Positions 34,231 to 47,100 of a stretch of 64,000 nucleotides of DNA are shown here, one piece after another; position 1 is the first letter of the stretch; each line of letters begins with the position of its first letter. The stretch lies in assembly GCF_016086655.4 (NCBI RefSeq), contig NC_052131.2, positions 6,183,940 through 6,247,939 of the forward strand, in the 5' to 3' direction. Under the pieces are notes generated by a model, which saw only the letters and a program-made list of their open reading frames with translations, was not told the DNA's origin and did no database searches. Source of the stretch: Lepeophtheirus salmonis (taxonomy: Eukaryota > Arthropoda > Copepoda > Siphonostomatoida > Caligidae). The translations under genes were made by a program, and so were the position numbers.

Positions 34231-36110
34231 GCCCTCCTTTGGCATTTTAATAAATTGTGTCCATATTTTATCTATTTAAATTTTGTATACAAGTAATAGA
34301 TAAAATGGCCTTTAAAAAAAATGTCTATTTAAAAAAAAAGTTTTGATGTACTATTAATAAGCATAATTATAAGCATAAATTATCACAGCCGTCTCACTCA
34401 AAGGTGACCGTTTTAAATATTTTTTTGTTCACTTATTGATTTGTATCCAGTAGCATTTATGCAAAATTTTAAATTCCTAAACAATTTATACGCGATTATT
34501 TATTTGACAATATTTAAGCTCTGCCCTTTGTATTTTAGTTATATATTTAAAAAAATAATTCTCTCATTAGGAATGTTAAATTTTAACGTGTTAAAATGAA
34601 ATTAAACTTGAATTACAAAAATAAACATTTTCCTTCTTTTTATTGAAATAAATAGTTTTTAATTATATCAATTATTATCGCAAATTGCCAAAAGTCGATG
34701 AATAAATTATAATCAAAATCGGATTTAGACAATATAGCTTACAGTTTTAACAAAAAGAGGAGGGAAACAAGAGTATTGCGTCTATTTGAGACTATTATAG
34801 TTCAAAGGGAAGAATATTTTAGAAGGATCAGTTAATACAAGACGATTAAAGAACAAAATGTAAACTTTTTACTTCTATTTTTAGTAAAAAAAAAGATTTA
34901 AAATAGTTTTGATAAATGTAGAAAAAAAGAAGTATCTTCACCAATTAATAAAGAAAGAAGAATCTTAAAAAGTGGCTTTAATGACTCATGGAAGCACTTT
35001 GTGAAAGGTTCCAAGCCAGACCGCCACTGGGCATAATCATTACGACTGGATAAAGGATTCTTCTTCTGCTCTTATTACGGATCGCACAAGGTGGGGTATC
35101 CACAACTATCATGTTTATACCAGTAATTTTTTTGCGGAGCTTTGCATATAATTTTCTTCAAACCTCAACAATTTTTATTTGAAGATTAAGCTTATTTGGT
35201 TATTATGTATTGGTAAAGGACGGTCAAAAAATTTCAAGTTTTCTTTTCTTAAAAATAAGGCTCGGAGTAATTTTTTCCTTGTTGTTTTTGCTATAAAAAA
35301 AAATCCTTAAATAAAACTCTGGGTAATGCCGTGTCCTACCACTAGGGGTATGTCGGTCCTTATTTATTCGGTCCAGTCCAATCTTAAGACCGGTCCTAAC
35401 GGTCCTTTGAATTTTCCGTAAAAATGTCGATGGTTTATTCAGCCAAATAAGGTAGGTATATGAAATATGTATTAAGATTATGGCATAGATCCTGCAAAAA
35501 AATAATATTTTATTCATAATAATGCAACATAATACAAAAATATTATATTGTTACTTAGTTATATAATATAATGGAGTGTAGCACAGGACACAAACCTACA
35601 TATTCCTCATAGATTAATGCAATACACTCGACTGTCTCAATTTCATCTATTTTCTTTGTATCAAGGAGATTAAAATTCAATACAGAAAGTACATTAATTT
35701 TTTCTCATGGAAAAATGCCATTTGTTTATAACTTATTTTTTTATTTTAAGAAAAGGTCATCATTTTAATATTTTGGTTTACCTTTTTTTTTTTTGTAAAT
35801 TTAAAAATAATAATTATTTCTTTTACAAGAATGTTATCGTGTTCATTACTTAACACTTGTAGGATTCTCTCACAAAATTTTGTAACGGCTTGTCAGTTGT
35901 CACAAAAATCCCAGAATGGTAAAGCAGTCCCGAAATTAGGGAAGATCACTTAAAAATGTAGAGAATGAATTGGAAACATATATGTAGATAAAATATATTG
36001 AGTTACATATTAAAAAATTTAATTCTGGATCTGGTCTACTGTTAATAATACCACATAGAGTAAACTCTCTTTCCTTCTGAAAAATTTTCATGGAATTATC
36101 CTACATACAG
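34231..36110. other. Gene-free stretch
   Basis: 35340-35410 carries GGTCCTTATTTATTCGGTCC and GACCGGTCCTAACGGTCC, resembling 5570-5700. Nothing else recognised; the 97-codon minus frame at 35224-35517 covers this repeat and is not taken as a gene. Confidence 0.4.
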
Positions 36111-36111
36111 C

Positions 36112-36880
36112 GTGTTCCAGCAAATTGTGAATGAAACTTTAGAAAGGTTTCATTGACTTACTGAATAATTTATTGTCTTTTTTCCGAAATATCAAATAGT
36201 AGAGGAATAAAAAAATGACTCTTAAGAAACTATTTTCTTCATCCGACCAAGGATATCTGAGATGGAGGCCAAAAGAAATTGTTTGTCAGCCCTTCTTGAA
36301 AAGAGAATGAATTATTACGAGATCTCTTACATCGTTCCCTGCTCCAATAGTCTCACTACCAAGATTTAAAAAGCTGAAGGACGATAACAAGAGCTTTAAT
36401 AGGAAGCCTAGAAATGGTGGGCAAAACTGGAAAAGAACAGCGTACTTCCTTGACTTTTTCATTTCAAAAGCCCTCAATATCAGTGACGATGGAGTTATTT
36501 TCCTGGCTGAAGGCCAACAACCCTATGAATAATGATAATTCCAGAAACAATTCAGCCACAAGACCATAAAAAACTTGAAAACCTTGTAAAAACAACTTGG
36601 CAAATTTCTGACCCTGGTCAATGTGCCCTCCGTCCTCTACATACTGCTACCCTCTAAACTATGGGTTTTAGGGTGCGATCAAAGTGAAGGTCTGTGCCAA
36701 CTCCCATTTTAATGTGGATACTTTAAACAAATGCCGTAGAAAAATGAGTGGGCAGACATATCAGAAGAAGACCTGCAAGGCCGTTAGACCTAAACTCGAG
36801 GGCATGGTACGTATACTTGTTGGAAATGTTGATAAAGTAAAGCGCGGGAAAATTAGACTGTTTAGGAGGGAAAAGTAATT
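36112..36880 (+). pseudogene. Tc1/mariner-like transposase, collapsed copy
   Basis: A terminal-like TACAGCGTGTTCCAGCAAAT (36112) precedes MEAKRNCLSALLEKRMNYYE and ISYIVPCSNSLTTKI, a decayed N-terminal helix-turn-helix. The C-terminal part follows after large losses: CPPSS.....PLNYGF (cf. WPPSSPDLNPLDYGIW), KVCANSHFNVDTL, MSGQTYQKKTCKAVRPKLE. The catalytic middle is nearly gone. Dead. Confidence 0.65.
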
Positions 36881-37365
36881 TTGTATTTCATTGCCCTTTT
36901 TTTATATCTTGTTCATTATTTTTAACATTGGATCATACGATAAAGCGTTGTAATGATGTAAGAGTATACTACAAACGCTTTATGGACATTATTCCTCATG
37001 GCTGATTCAGTCGTGAATTATTATCCATCGAGTATGGATGTCTCAAATGAAGAAATACGCCGTATTTTGCATTTTTACGACGATACTCTTTCGGTTTGTA
37101 TTCTTATGCCTCTAAACTACAGTCCGGACATGGTGATAAGTGACTACAACCTGTTCTTCTCTATGGCGAACGTGATTAGAGGTACCAATTTGGCCTCAAT
37201 AGATGACTTTGAAAATTCGTTGTCTGAGTTTTTGCAAATACGGACAAGAGCTTCTACGAAAATGGCATTATGAGGTTGAATTCTCGTTGGCAAAATGTTA
37301 TCAAACAGAACAGGATTAAATTGGAAGATTGTAACACTTCTTATAGCCATAATATTTTCCTGTAG
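36862..37365 (+). pseudogene. Mariner transposase C-terminal remnant
   Basis: LNYSPDMVISDYNLFFSMAN, then DFENSLSEFLQIRTRASTK and, after a +1 shift, NGIMRLNSRWQNVIKQN follow the mariner C-terminus (YSPDLAPSDYHLF...f.n.G...L..RW..vi..nG). The third catalytic Asp (SDY) is kept. The sequence at 36862-36890 (GGGAAAAGTAATTTTGTATTT) resembles the terminal repeat of the remnant at 49827, suggesting an element whose front part is deleted. Confidence 0.65.
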
Positions 37366-40300
37366 AAATACTATTTCAAATGTAGAAGATTATTCTTTCT
37401 ATACCTTGATTGCGTATAATAAGATATAAACGCTTTTTGAATTGCGTTTTTCAAAGTGAAAATGTTTACATAGAAATCTCATATCATTCCACATTTGAGT
37501 CGAGGAAAAATTGGGATATTCTTTTCATTTAGAAAAAAAAAAAAAAGAAGGAAATACTATCTTCTATACTAAAATATATATAATTAAATGAAATAAGAAC
37601 ACAATTTATTAAAAAGGTTATACGAGGACTTGACCTTTTCTAAAAATGGTCATTTTAAGAATAAAATAAACCATTATTTTCTATAGTGAAATAATTAATT
37701 GTAATTTGGAGTCGGAAAAAAGGAATGTCTGTTCAAAAAATTAAAAAAAAAAAAAAATTAACTCCACACCCCGAGAACAAAATTAATTTTATTTCCATTA
37801 AATTATAGCTAAAGTCATTTTTTATATTCATCTTGGCCTCCTCATGGTTTTTTTTCTTATTGTTCGTTTCTGACCTTGTCAAAACTTTCTAGCAACTGTT
37901 CATTGGGGTTCAAATCACTTTTTAATGGCATACTCTGCCATGATTGGCAATTTTGGTTGGGATATTTGGGCGCCTTATCATTTCCAGTACAAGAATTATT
38001 TCGGCTTTTATTTTTGTCGTCTTTGAAGATATAGAAAATCTAGAAGAATTGAAAATTATTATTAGAACATAAAAATTAACTCGCTTTTGTAAACATTTCT
38101 TTCAAAACTCGAGCTGTGAGCATTTCTTTACGTGTAAACTTAAATATGAGACATGTGGTGCTACTTTCAATTTTCTAAAAATATACTTTTTTAACAAAAA
38201 GTAAATAAAAAAAAAAAATAGTGGCTTTTCATATTGAAAAGTACATATATAACAAAATTAAATCATTTGTTGTACTAAAAGGACAAATCAAGTGTTTTAT
38301 ACATGCGATACATTATTTATTTTCTTTTTTTGTAAATAAAAAAATGATTTTAGGAGAAGACTATTAAAAAACTTTGAAAGATTAATTAAATACACAAGTC
38401 AAACAAATTTACTTTTTCAAAAATCTTTTAAATTCCATATTCAATTTCAGTAGTACTTAATCCTTTGATTACGAATCTGTAATTAATTTTTTTCCCATCT
38501 AATCTGGTTTCTGAGAACTTTTGATTATGTTTCTTTTTAGTATTTGTACATTTCTTATAGGTTTAAGCCAACTCTTGAGTAAAAAGTAAATAACCTGTTA
38601 TCCACAAAAATGTACATGCAATGATCCAATCTTGAGAAAAGGCAATTGAAAGGTAAAAAAAACCCACTGTATTTCAAGAGTTTTATTTGTTAAAGAATAT
38701 CAATTTTGTTTATCAATTATTTTTTTTGCCAAACTTGTTCATTTGATGCGTAAATAATTAAGATTTCATTTACAAAAGAGTATTTGGTTCTAAAATATGC
38801 AATTCAGCTTGAATATTTTTTTTTATTGACAAAAAATAAATAAAAGGTTGATATAACAATATATTCAAACTCCAATCTTTATTTCTTTATAATAGGTATA
38901 TAAAATGAAATTCATTATTTTCAATGGTTTTTTTTTTTAATTTCCCATATTCCTTCCCCTTAATATTTATTTTCTTGTCAATCAGACAGTGCTTACATGA
39001 CTGTCAGAGTCGACAATTGGCTTACAGAGCGTGGTGCATCTTTGAAATAAAAATTACCAGAACAGCACCAAAATTACGCGTAATTGGCTGTTATAGTATC
39101 AAAAGAGCAATAAAATGTTAATTCTAAGAAGGTAGTTGATCCCGTGTTGATGCCAAAGAATGACCAAGAAGTCTTCAGAAATAGTTATATTTGCACGAAC
39201 AATTAATATTTCTCATTTTTTTAGTCATGGAATCATTTCCTATTAATTAAAATTATAGCATTTTCATCATTGTATAAATTCATAAAATGATATATTTAAT
39301 TCATAGCCAAATAGAAATGACTTCACCTGTTTTTGTTAATTTCCTACTTTGGCCATCGTCGCATTATTTCCTGATCCTATCCTATGAATTGATCGACATA
39401 GTGGTAATGAGTCAGAGTAGAAACGGACTGGGGAAAATCCATTCATAGAGAGTCATGATCGAATCCCTCCCTTTTCTTCCATGATTCATCCCAGTAATCA
39501 TGACTAGGTAGAACTCACGAGAGAAAGAAGGAAGGGGAGAACCCCCACTCTTTTGATTAATCTAAGATAGTACCACAACTCACGATGCCATGTACGTTTT
39601 TGTCATAAGAGTCATGCGTTACGCGCAAGCTTTGAAATGATTCAACCAACAATTACAAATCCTTATCACTAAGAGTACATCATATGAAAAAACTATTTGC
39701 AATGTTTTTTATAATTTATTAAATCATAACATCAAAGAAAGGTGTACCATGTCTTTGAATTAGGTTCAGGCAGGAATTAGAACTGGATTTTGTTTTTATA
39801 TGAAAAATTTCTAATTTTTCATAGAATACTTTTTTGTTAGTGTTCAGTCTTTTTTTTTAAACTGTCATTAATGTCAAACCCCATAAAAAACGGACACCAA
39901 TTTACAATGAACCCTTCTCCAAAATAAGGGTTGGCCTAAAAAGTAATTTTTAGTCTTAAATATATTTTTTTACCAGTTAGATCTGGTCCTTTAAGCGCAA
40001 ACAAATATTTGAGATAGTTTTTGGTCAAAATAAGTCTTTATGAAGTGTAAAATGTCAAAAAATGAGACAAGGATTAGGGACCACTCCCCGGACTATCATC
40101 CTACTTTGATTTGTATGTATGTTTTTTTATGGTTGCATGAAGGGCTGTAGTTATGAGGTGGGCACTCTGAGACGGAAAAATAATATGTCATTTGGAACTT
40201 TTGATGTTATTCTTTGTAAAAAAAAGAGACTTACATTGAGAAAAAGGGACCTTTTTAGAAATAGAAACAAATATTTCTTAAAAATCACAGAATGGGCAAA

Positions 40301-41136
40301 AATAAAAATAAATAGTAATCAAGACTTTCTAAAAAAACGTCATTCGATAGTAAATGAACCAAATTATTAATCAAAAAAGTATTTTATTATACCTTTGTAA
40401 AAAGTGAAAAGGTCCAGTCAATTTTAAAAAATAAGTCATCTGATATAAGATTCTGAAAGAATCAGATGTCAGTGTGAAAATTTGAAAAAGAAAAAAAAAC
40501 TTCAAAAAAAGCCCCTACGACTCTGGTGTACATCAAAGTCAGGGATATATTGGCACTCGGATTACTAATTTTAAAAACATAGACAATCAAATGAAATAAA
40601 TAAATATAAAATTTGGGAAGGAATTGCTGTAGGAGAATGTATGAAAAAAAAGAGTGAGGGGGGGGGGAGAAGAAATAAAATAAATTCATCTGCTTTTTTG
40701 CCAAAATGCAGAAATAAAAGAAGGGAAAACGAAGAGATTCTTCTTATTTTTTTTCTTTTCTTTTTCCCGGCGGGGAAAGGCAGATGTTCCGCTCCCGCTT
40801 CCTTTCTCCGTGTTCTCCTATCCGATATAAACCAAATTTCCTCGCACGCAACGGAAAAAAATGATTAGATATAAGTCAGTTGAAAAAAAAGTAGTGACCA
40901 GAGTAGTAGGCTTAAGAATAAAGGGGTATTATTAATAGCTTATAACATTACTTAATAGTACATAACCCTTGATATATTTGTATTGCTAATATCTCTTATT
41001 TCAAAGAGAAAATGCGGAAGCATTGGTTTTTTGAAGTTGTGACTCACAAAGTGCTTTCATTATAATAATTTTACTGGGTTCTTCTTTTCCTGAAGAACAG
41101 ACACATTAAAGGTTTTCATTAAATAAAAATAAAAAG
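37366..41136. other. Gene-free stretch before the membrane-protein gene
   Basis: Repeat F copy 2 lies at 39405-39590. 38985-39120 is a less AT-rich scrap that reads MTVRVDNWLTERGASLK before a stop; it may be transposon-derived. 39925-39960 (GGGTTGGCCTAAAAAGTAAT) looks like a lone mariner terminal repeat. A GC-rich pocket lies at 40768-40830. The rest is AT-rich. Confidence 0.4.
40768..40835 (+). promoter_or_regulatory. Possible promoter region of the membrane-protein gene
   Basis: A rare GC-rich pocket (CCCGGCGGGGAAAGG, CGCTCCCGC) ends with GATATAAAC, a TATA-like box at 40824-40832. It lies about 300 bases before the ATG at 41137, the first exon of the candidate transmembrane gene. There is no further proof of a start site. 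Confidence 0.25.
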
Positions 41137-44100
41137 ATGCCATCTTCAACTACCGAGACATCCACTTCCATAGGAGGTCCAACCCCTCTTGGGGAAGAGT
41201 ATGGTTGGCATGAGGATAATATTCAAATTGACTTTATGACGGGTAAGAAATCATTTGGGTCATTCATACTTTAAAAGGATCACTATTTGGCAGGATTTAA
41301 TGGGATTTTATGCATAAACGTCTGCATGTCGTGTACAAGTGCAGCTGTTGTTTCGCACTTAATTCAGGACTAGGTCTCGTCTTCTTAAATTGTTTTGTCA
41401 CTAACAACAGGGCCTATCTTTATTTAACAGGTAGATGCAGATTAATTCAGGCTCCGTGCCCCTTTTTGAAAATGGAGGGACCAACAAAATTTAATTCGAA
41501 CAATTAATTTTTTTGTTGCTAAATGTAGGGTAATCAACTGTCCTATTTTATCCCCATATGTCCTCCTTTTACATTCTGTTTAGAACAGCTGAATGACTTT
41601 TTGATAAATTCATCCAATGTTTGGGTTTTACGAGTTAAGTTAATTTTCACAATATAAAATGTTGATATTCTTGCCAAAGAGGACGTTTGATTGCACTTTT
41701 TTTTTTAAAATGCAACTGACAATTTATGGATTTTCTAAAAAATGAAGAGTTAATTTAAAAAGATTAAATAATGACTAAAATCAATTTTTTTGATCATTAA
41801 ACAAATCTAAGAAAATAAACAAGAATCAAAATGTAATCTCAAATTGTACTCATTTCAAAAAGATGTCCCCTCTCCCCAAAAAAACCCCCAAAAACCGTAT
41901 ACGTTTACATGGATAAAGGATTTCTAAAAACTTTTCAAAATTATAATTTTCAAATCTCAACATTTTATCTTTCAAAATGAAAAGTTTTTGTGATTTAAAA
42001 TGTGTTCTGTTTTTAGGAATGACAGTGCTATGAATGACTAATGTTGCAATTTATCTCCCTTAAATAAAGTACATTTTAAATTGCATTACCTTTTTATACA
42101 GAAAGGGAAAGTTGTTGAGGTTTGAAGATTAGGATATGCAAAGTTCTTAGGAATCAATTGCGTGTACACGGATGATGGATGTGATAACCCATCTCAAGAT
42201 CTTATAGAAATTAAAAATTCATATAACTAAGACTAAAATCACATATATATCGACAAATTCGCAGCTTTAATTAAAAAAGTATTGATTTTTGAAAAAAAAG
42301 AAAAAAAAAGTCCATAGTTATTATCTACAAATTTCAAATATTATTTTGTTTTGGAAACAATTTCCAAAATTCAGAGCTATTCACAAAAAATTGAATAAAA
42401 TTTGGAAAAAAAAAATCAAAAATCAATAATTATCTTTAAAATTTTAAATAATTTACAAAAAAACTTCAAAAATCCAAAGCCATTCTCAAGAAATTAATTA
42501 AAATTTGGAAAAAATTTCAAAAATCCTTCACTATTTTCAAAATATTCAAATATTAAATTTTTTGGAGTAAAATTTCAAAAATCCATGGCTATTCACAAAA
42601 AAATTGAAAAAATAAAAAATAACAATTTCTTACTTTTGGTAGGGGGGCTACAGATCCTCCAGTTCAGCCCTTGAAAATTAAATACAAACAAGAAGAGGCA
42701 TTTGGTAGAGCACTAAACCCTCAAATTTGTTCTTATGTTATGGTCAATTACGCATTTTATACGTTTGGTGTTACTTTGACTGTACTTCTCAAAAATTTAA
42801 TGGGCTCTTACTTTGAATGTATATAAACTTCGTAATAAATTTGATCTTACTGGATCAGTAACTTTTGCCATAATCCAGGAGGCTAACAGACTAACAAACA
42901 GTGGCAAAAATATTAAAAAATTAGTCGCAATTGTAAAAATATAAAAAAATATTGGAAAATTGCTATTATTAAGGGCGTCCGCAGGATTATATATACTTTT
43001 TTTTTTTTTTTGGAATTTTTTGAAAAAAAAAAAAAAAAAAAAAAAAATTACGTAAATTCATAGCAATTTACATAAAATTAAATTATTCGGAAAAAAATAA
43101 AAATCCACAATCTTTAGCTATTCACAAAAAAATTAAGTTTTTGGATAAACATTTCAAATATTTATTAAATTTTTGAGAAAAAAAATTCAAAAACTCATAG
43201 GTATTCACAGAAAATTAAATTATTTGGAGAAAAAGTTGCAAAATCAAATTTGAAGAATGAATTTTTTTAGAAATTTTGATATTTGGGAGGGGGCTACAGA
43301 CCATTCAGCTCACCACCTGCGGACGCCCCTTATTAATGATATCTTTAGACAAGTGTTTTATTGATCAACTAACTTACTCAGCCATTTACATACCTATGAA
43401 AGGGTACTTCTAAATAATTTTAATTAATGCCGTTTTAATGAGTCCCATAAGGTAAATGTATGCATGAATGAGGTGTAATTTGAGGATAAATTAACATATA
43501 CAAAAGCAAATTAGTGATATATCAAACATCTTAAAATTACAATCACTTTAAAGACTTTTTTCTGCACTTAAAAAAAAAATAAAAAAATATCGATATCATT
43601 TCAAGCTGGAGAATAGATACGACATCTAAAAGGTAAATGATGTGTAATAATTAGGATTTTGTACAAATTGTGCATGTTGCAACTTAATAATGCGAAGTAT
43701 ATTTTCATAGAATTGAGAGTACTTGTGATAAGGAGGATAATTCAATGATTGAATATTCCTTGGTTTTTTATTATTTAAGGAAAATCACTCATTTATAAGT
43801 ACAAACTATATGGCACATTATTAAGTTCAAATATTAAATTTAAAAAAAAAAAATTTAAAAAATCCATAGCTATATAAAATCTATAAAATTGGTTATTCTA
43901 TGTAGGACTTTTTATACGTCTTTCTCTTAATAATCTTGAAGCCCTAAGATGTGCTTAATGATTATGGAGTTTCCCTATTTTATCAAAGATTAACCGGAGT
44001 GCTCGGAATTGATCAGAGCTGTTAAGTGTCGATATACTTATTGTACAGATCGTATTTCTTTTCTATTTTTAAAATGATGGGCTGAGCTGTAGCTAAAGTC

Positions 44101-47100
44101 GATGGTTGCTAAGCCTCATCTAAAGTAGCATTTATTATTACTTCTTGTAAACCCATTTTCTGGTTAATTTCTTTCTTATATGACGGGCTGAGCTTTAACT
44201 GTTCAAGCTCGTTGGTAAGAATGAGTCCTCCTAAGACAAACAAATTATGCTTGATTAATATAGAAAATGATGCTACATGTTTTATCAAACATTACATATT
44301 AAATTTAACACCAGATAAGTAATAAATATTGAAAAGAAGGAGAATAATGATGTATGATAAAACAGGGAAACTGCGAATCATTGAGCACATCTTAGTCTCT
44401 AAAAATGGGCAATTTTAATCCAACAATATTTTTTTTTCAAATTAAAATGGCATGTGAAACAGGAAAGGAAAAGAAGGTTGATCCAAAAACGGGGCAGTCT
44501 ACATATTACATACTACACCAGTGGTGTCTTTTGGCATGAAAATCATAGACTGGTCTTAGACCGTAATGATTTTTTGTGGACTGAACAAATTTGTTCCATT
44601 AAAAACGTTCTGTCTGTACCCCTTTTAAAGAAAAAATCGGTATCATTTAATGCGTTGTGAGATTACAGTTTGGACGGATATTTCGGTCCAAATCGATCTA
44701 GAAAAATGACTCAAGACTGAACTTAAAAAAATAAAATATATACTGTTTTGCACTGAGTCTTAACTCTAATATAAGTAGGTATACAATTTAAAGGGTGGGT
44801 TATCTAAACATTCGCAAGTCAAAAAGTTCTGCTGTGAAAAAAATCAACATATATACACAAATTGGATATTCAATCAATAAAATGGATCTTAGCTAGGACC
44901 ACACGTTAACAACGTCACCGGAAACGTCTCACTGAGTGAAGTTTGAAATACCCTCCTTATCTGAGCTCTCAAGAATCTTGTTGTACTATGGGACCTTCAT
45001 TGAAAACCTATTCAACACTGCCCAAAATAAAATAGTGTAAAGGGTTCCATTCCGGCGAGGTAGGAGGGCAATAACTTGGAGGACTTACATCAAATTCTCA
45101 GAATCAAGAAAATCGAGTGTTCTTTTGTTGGTGTAACAGGGGGCCCCGTCTTACGGACAGATACAAGGTCGGTCTTTCATGATGCTACAGATTTAGGGTA
45201 TGAGTTTGGTTTGCAGAAAAAAACTGATCTAGAACTTGGTGTTGACCTTCAGGCCCAGTTTGAAGATAAAAGGGGCATAAAGTGGCCTTCACTGCTAACA
45301 GCACCAAGAACCATAGCTACCTTTTATGATCCTAGATACTTTATAAGGACTTTTTGCCAGCCGTATATTGTTCCTCGAGTTATGCTTATGGTTTTTAAAT
45401 ATATAAATGTTTATCCCGAGAAGAACCAGAAAAGTTCTTTCTTGGGAGGTTTCTGTTTAATCCTTGCTTCTGGTAACCCTATTCTCCCTGTTTCACAGGG
45501 CTAGAAGCTGTTCAGTGCGACGTGCAAAGTTGAGGTACCGTAGGTCTTCTTCGATGACACGATGAACAGTTGAATGTTGATGCTTTTACGATGCTGTCAG
45601 TAATTGTAATCATCGATTTGTCAAGATTTTTCTCATCTTTTTTTGTTGCTTTTCCTTAACAAATCAGCACTTCAGATGATTTTGGCTGCTTCCAAGATAT
45701 CATCGTCAGTGGATCCTTACTATCCTGCTAGACACGTAGAAAAAGACGGAGTCATTATATTTACGCCAGTACATTTGTACTGGACTTAAACTCCAGTAGT
45801 GTTTGGTTGTATTAAAACCGGTTTGTAGAGAGATTGGATGAGGCCAGATAAAATTGGGATCGTTTAAAATAATTGCCCCTTACATACACAGTAATAAACC
45901 TAATTAGTTTCATTCGACCTTATATTTCTATTAGATATTAGAATGTTTTAGTAAAATCGTTCCATTCTCACAATTTTTATTTTGTATTCACTTTACTTTT
46001 TTTAAATTAACGAATATATATAAATATAGGTATATATATTATATTTCTTGTAAGAATATATTGCGTATGAATAAAGTAGAGAAAGGCCTATAGGTACATA
46101 TACCTACATACATATATATGCTTTAACAAAAAAAAAAAAGATGAGAATATTTTCTCTAAATTAAAATTCCAACAGACCTTTGTTCCCCCTTTCTCCATTT
46201 AAACATAATGTACATATATTGTAACCTTGTGTTGTGATTCAGTCCCTTATAGTTTTGCACTGGTCTTGTGGAAAGAATAGTAATTCATCAATCTCGTAAC
46301 TCCATAAAAATAGACGGTCACGTCGAGATGAATTGATTATGGCGTGAGTTTACTTCTGATAGCTCCTTCAAAAGTAATCACGTTTTTGCGTAGAAATAAC
46401 TTACTAATCATTTTGCACAAAGGTGAAGTGGGACCGATAGATCCCTAATAATCATAATAGATTTCGGGCACATTGAATAATTTTGCCCCACGTCATACTT
46501 TCTCTTTCCATTTGGAAGTTGGAGACTACGACAGCAGAAAGTTGAAATTCAATTATTACTATCTTTTAATAATAAGGAATTAACTTCACCGGGTTATGCA
46601 ATTTTTTGCAAGGAATATTAAGGAAATCTGGAAAGTTTAATGAGAATGTATATTACAATAGTGAAGTCAATCACTCAAACTATCCACCTCCAGCTTTAAC
46701 CACAGCCTCTAACTGGCCCTGAACCTGGGAAACCCCTAGATGAGGAACTTCTTACCCACTACCGACAAGGATTAAACGTTGCGTGTTTATTGAACTCTCC
46801 TTTCAAGACGCCTCTACATACATAGGGCTCAGATCCACCGAGCTAGGAGGCCTTCCCCAAACATAAAGGTCTTCAAAAATTTGGTTTTTCTGGAATAACT
46901 CAATTTCCAATTAACCTATTTGGACAAATATATAGGTATATTGTATGTACCTCCACCATGTTGTTGTGTGGTACATAATCTCTCTCTGTGTGGTAGATCG
47001 TATAATATCTTCATTGTACAGTCAAGACTCTCTCGTAGATAGACTCATAAATAACACATTGTTACAATGCCATAAACTTAAATATCAGACTTTTATACAA

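Noticed and set aside
45076..45504. 142-codon + strand open frame
   Set aside because: Antisense of the broken transposase at 44885-45720; no known protein features in this direction.
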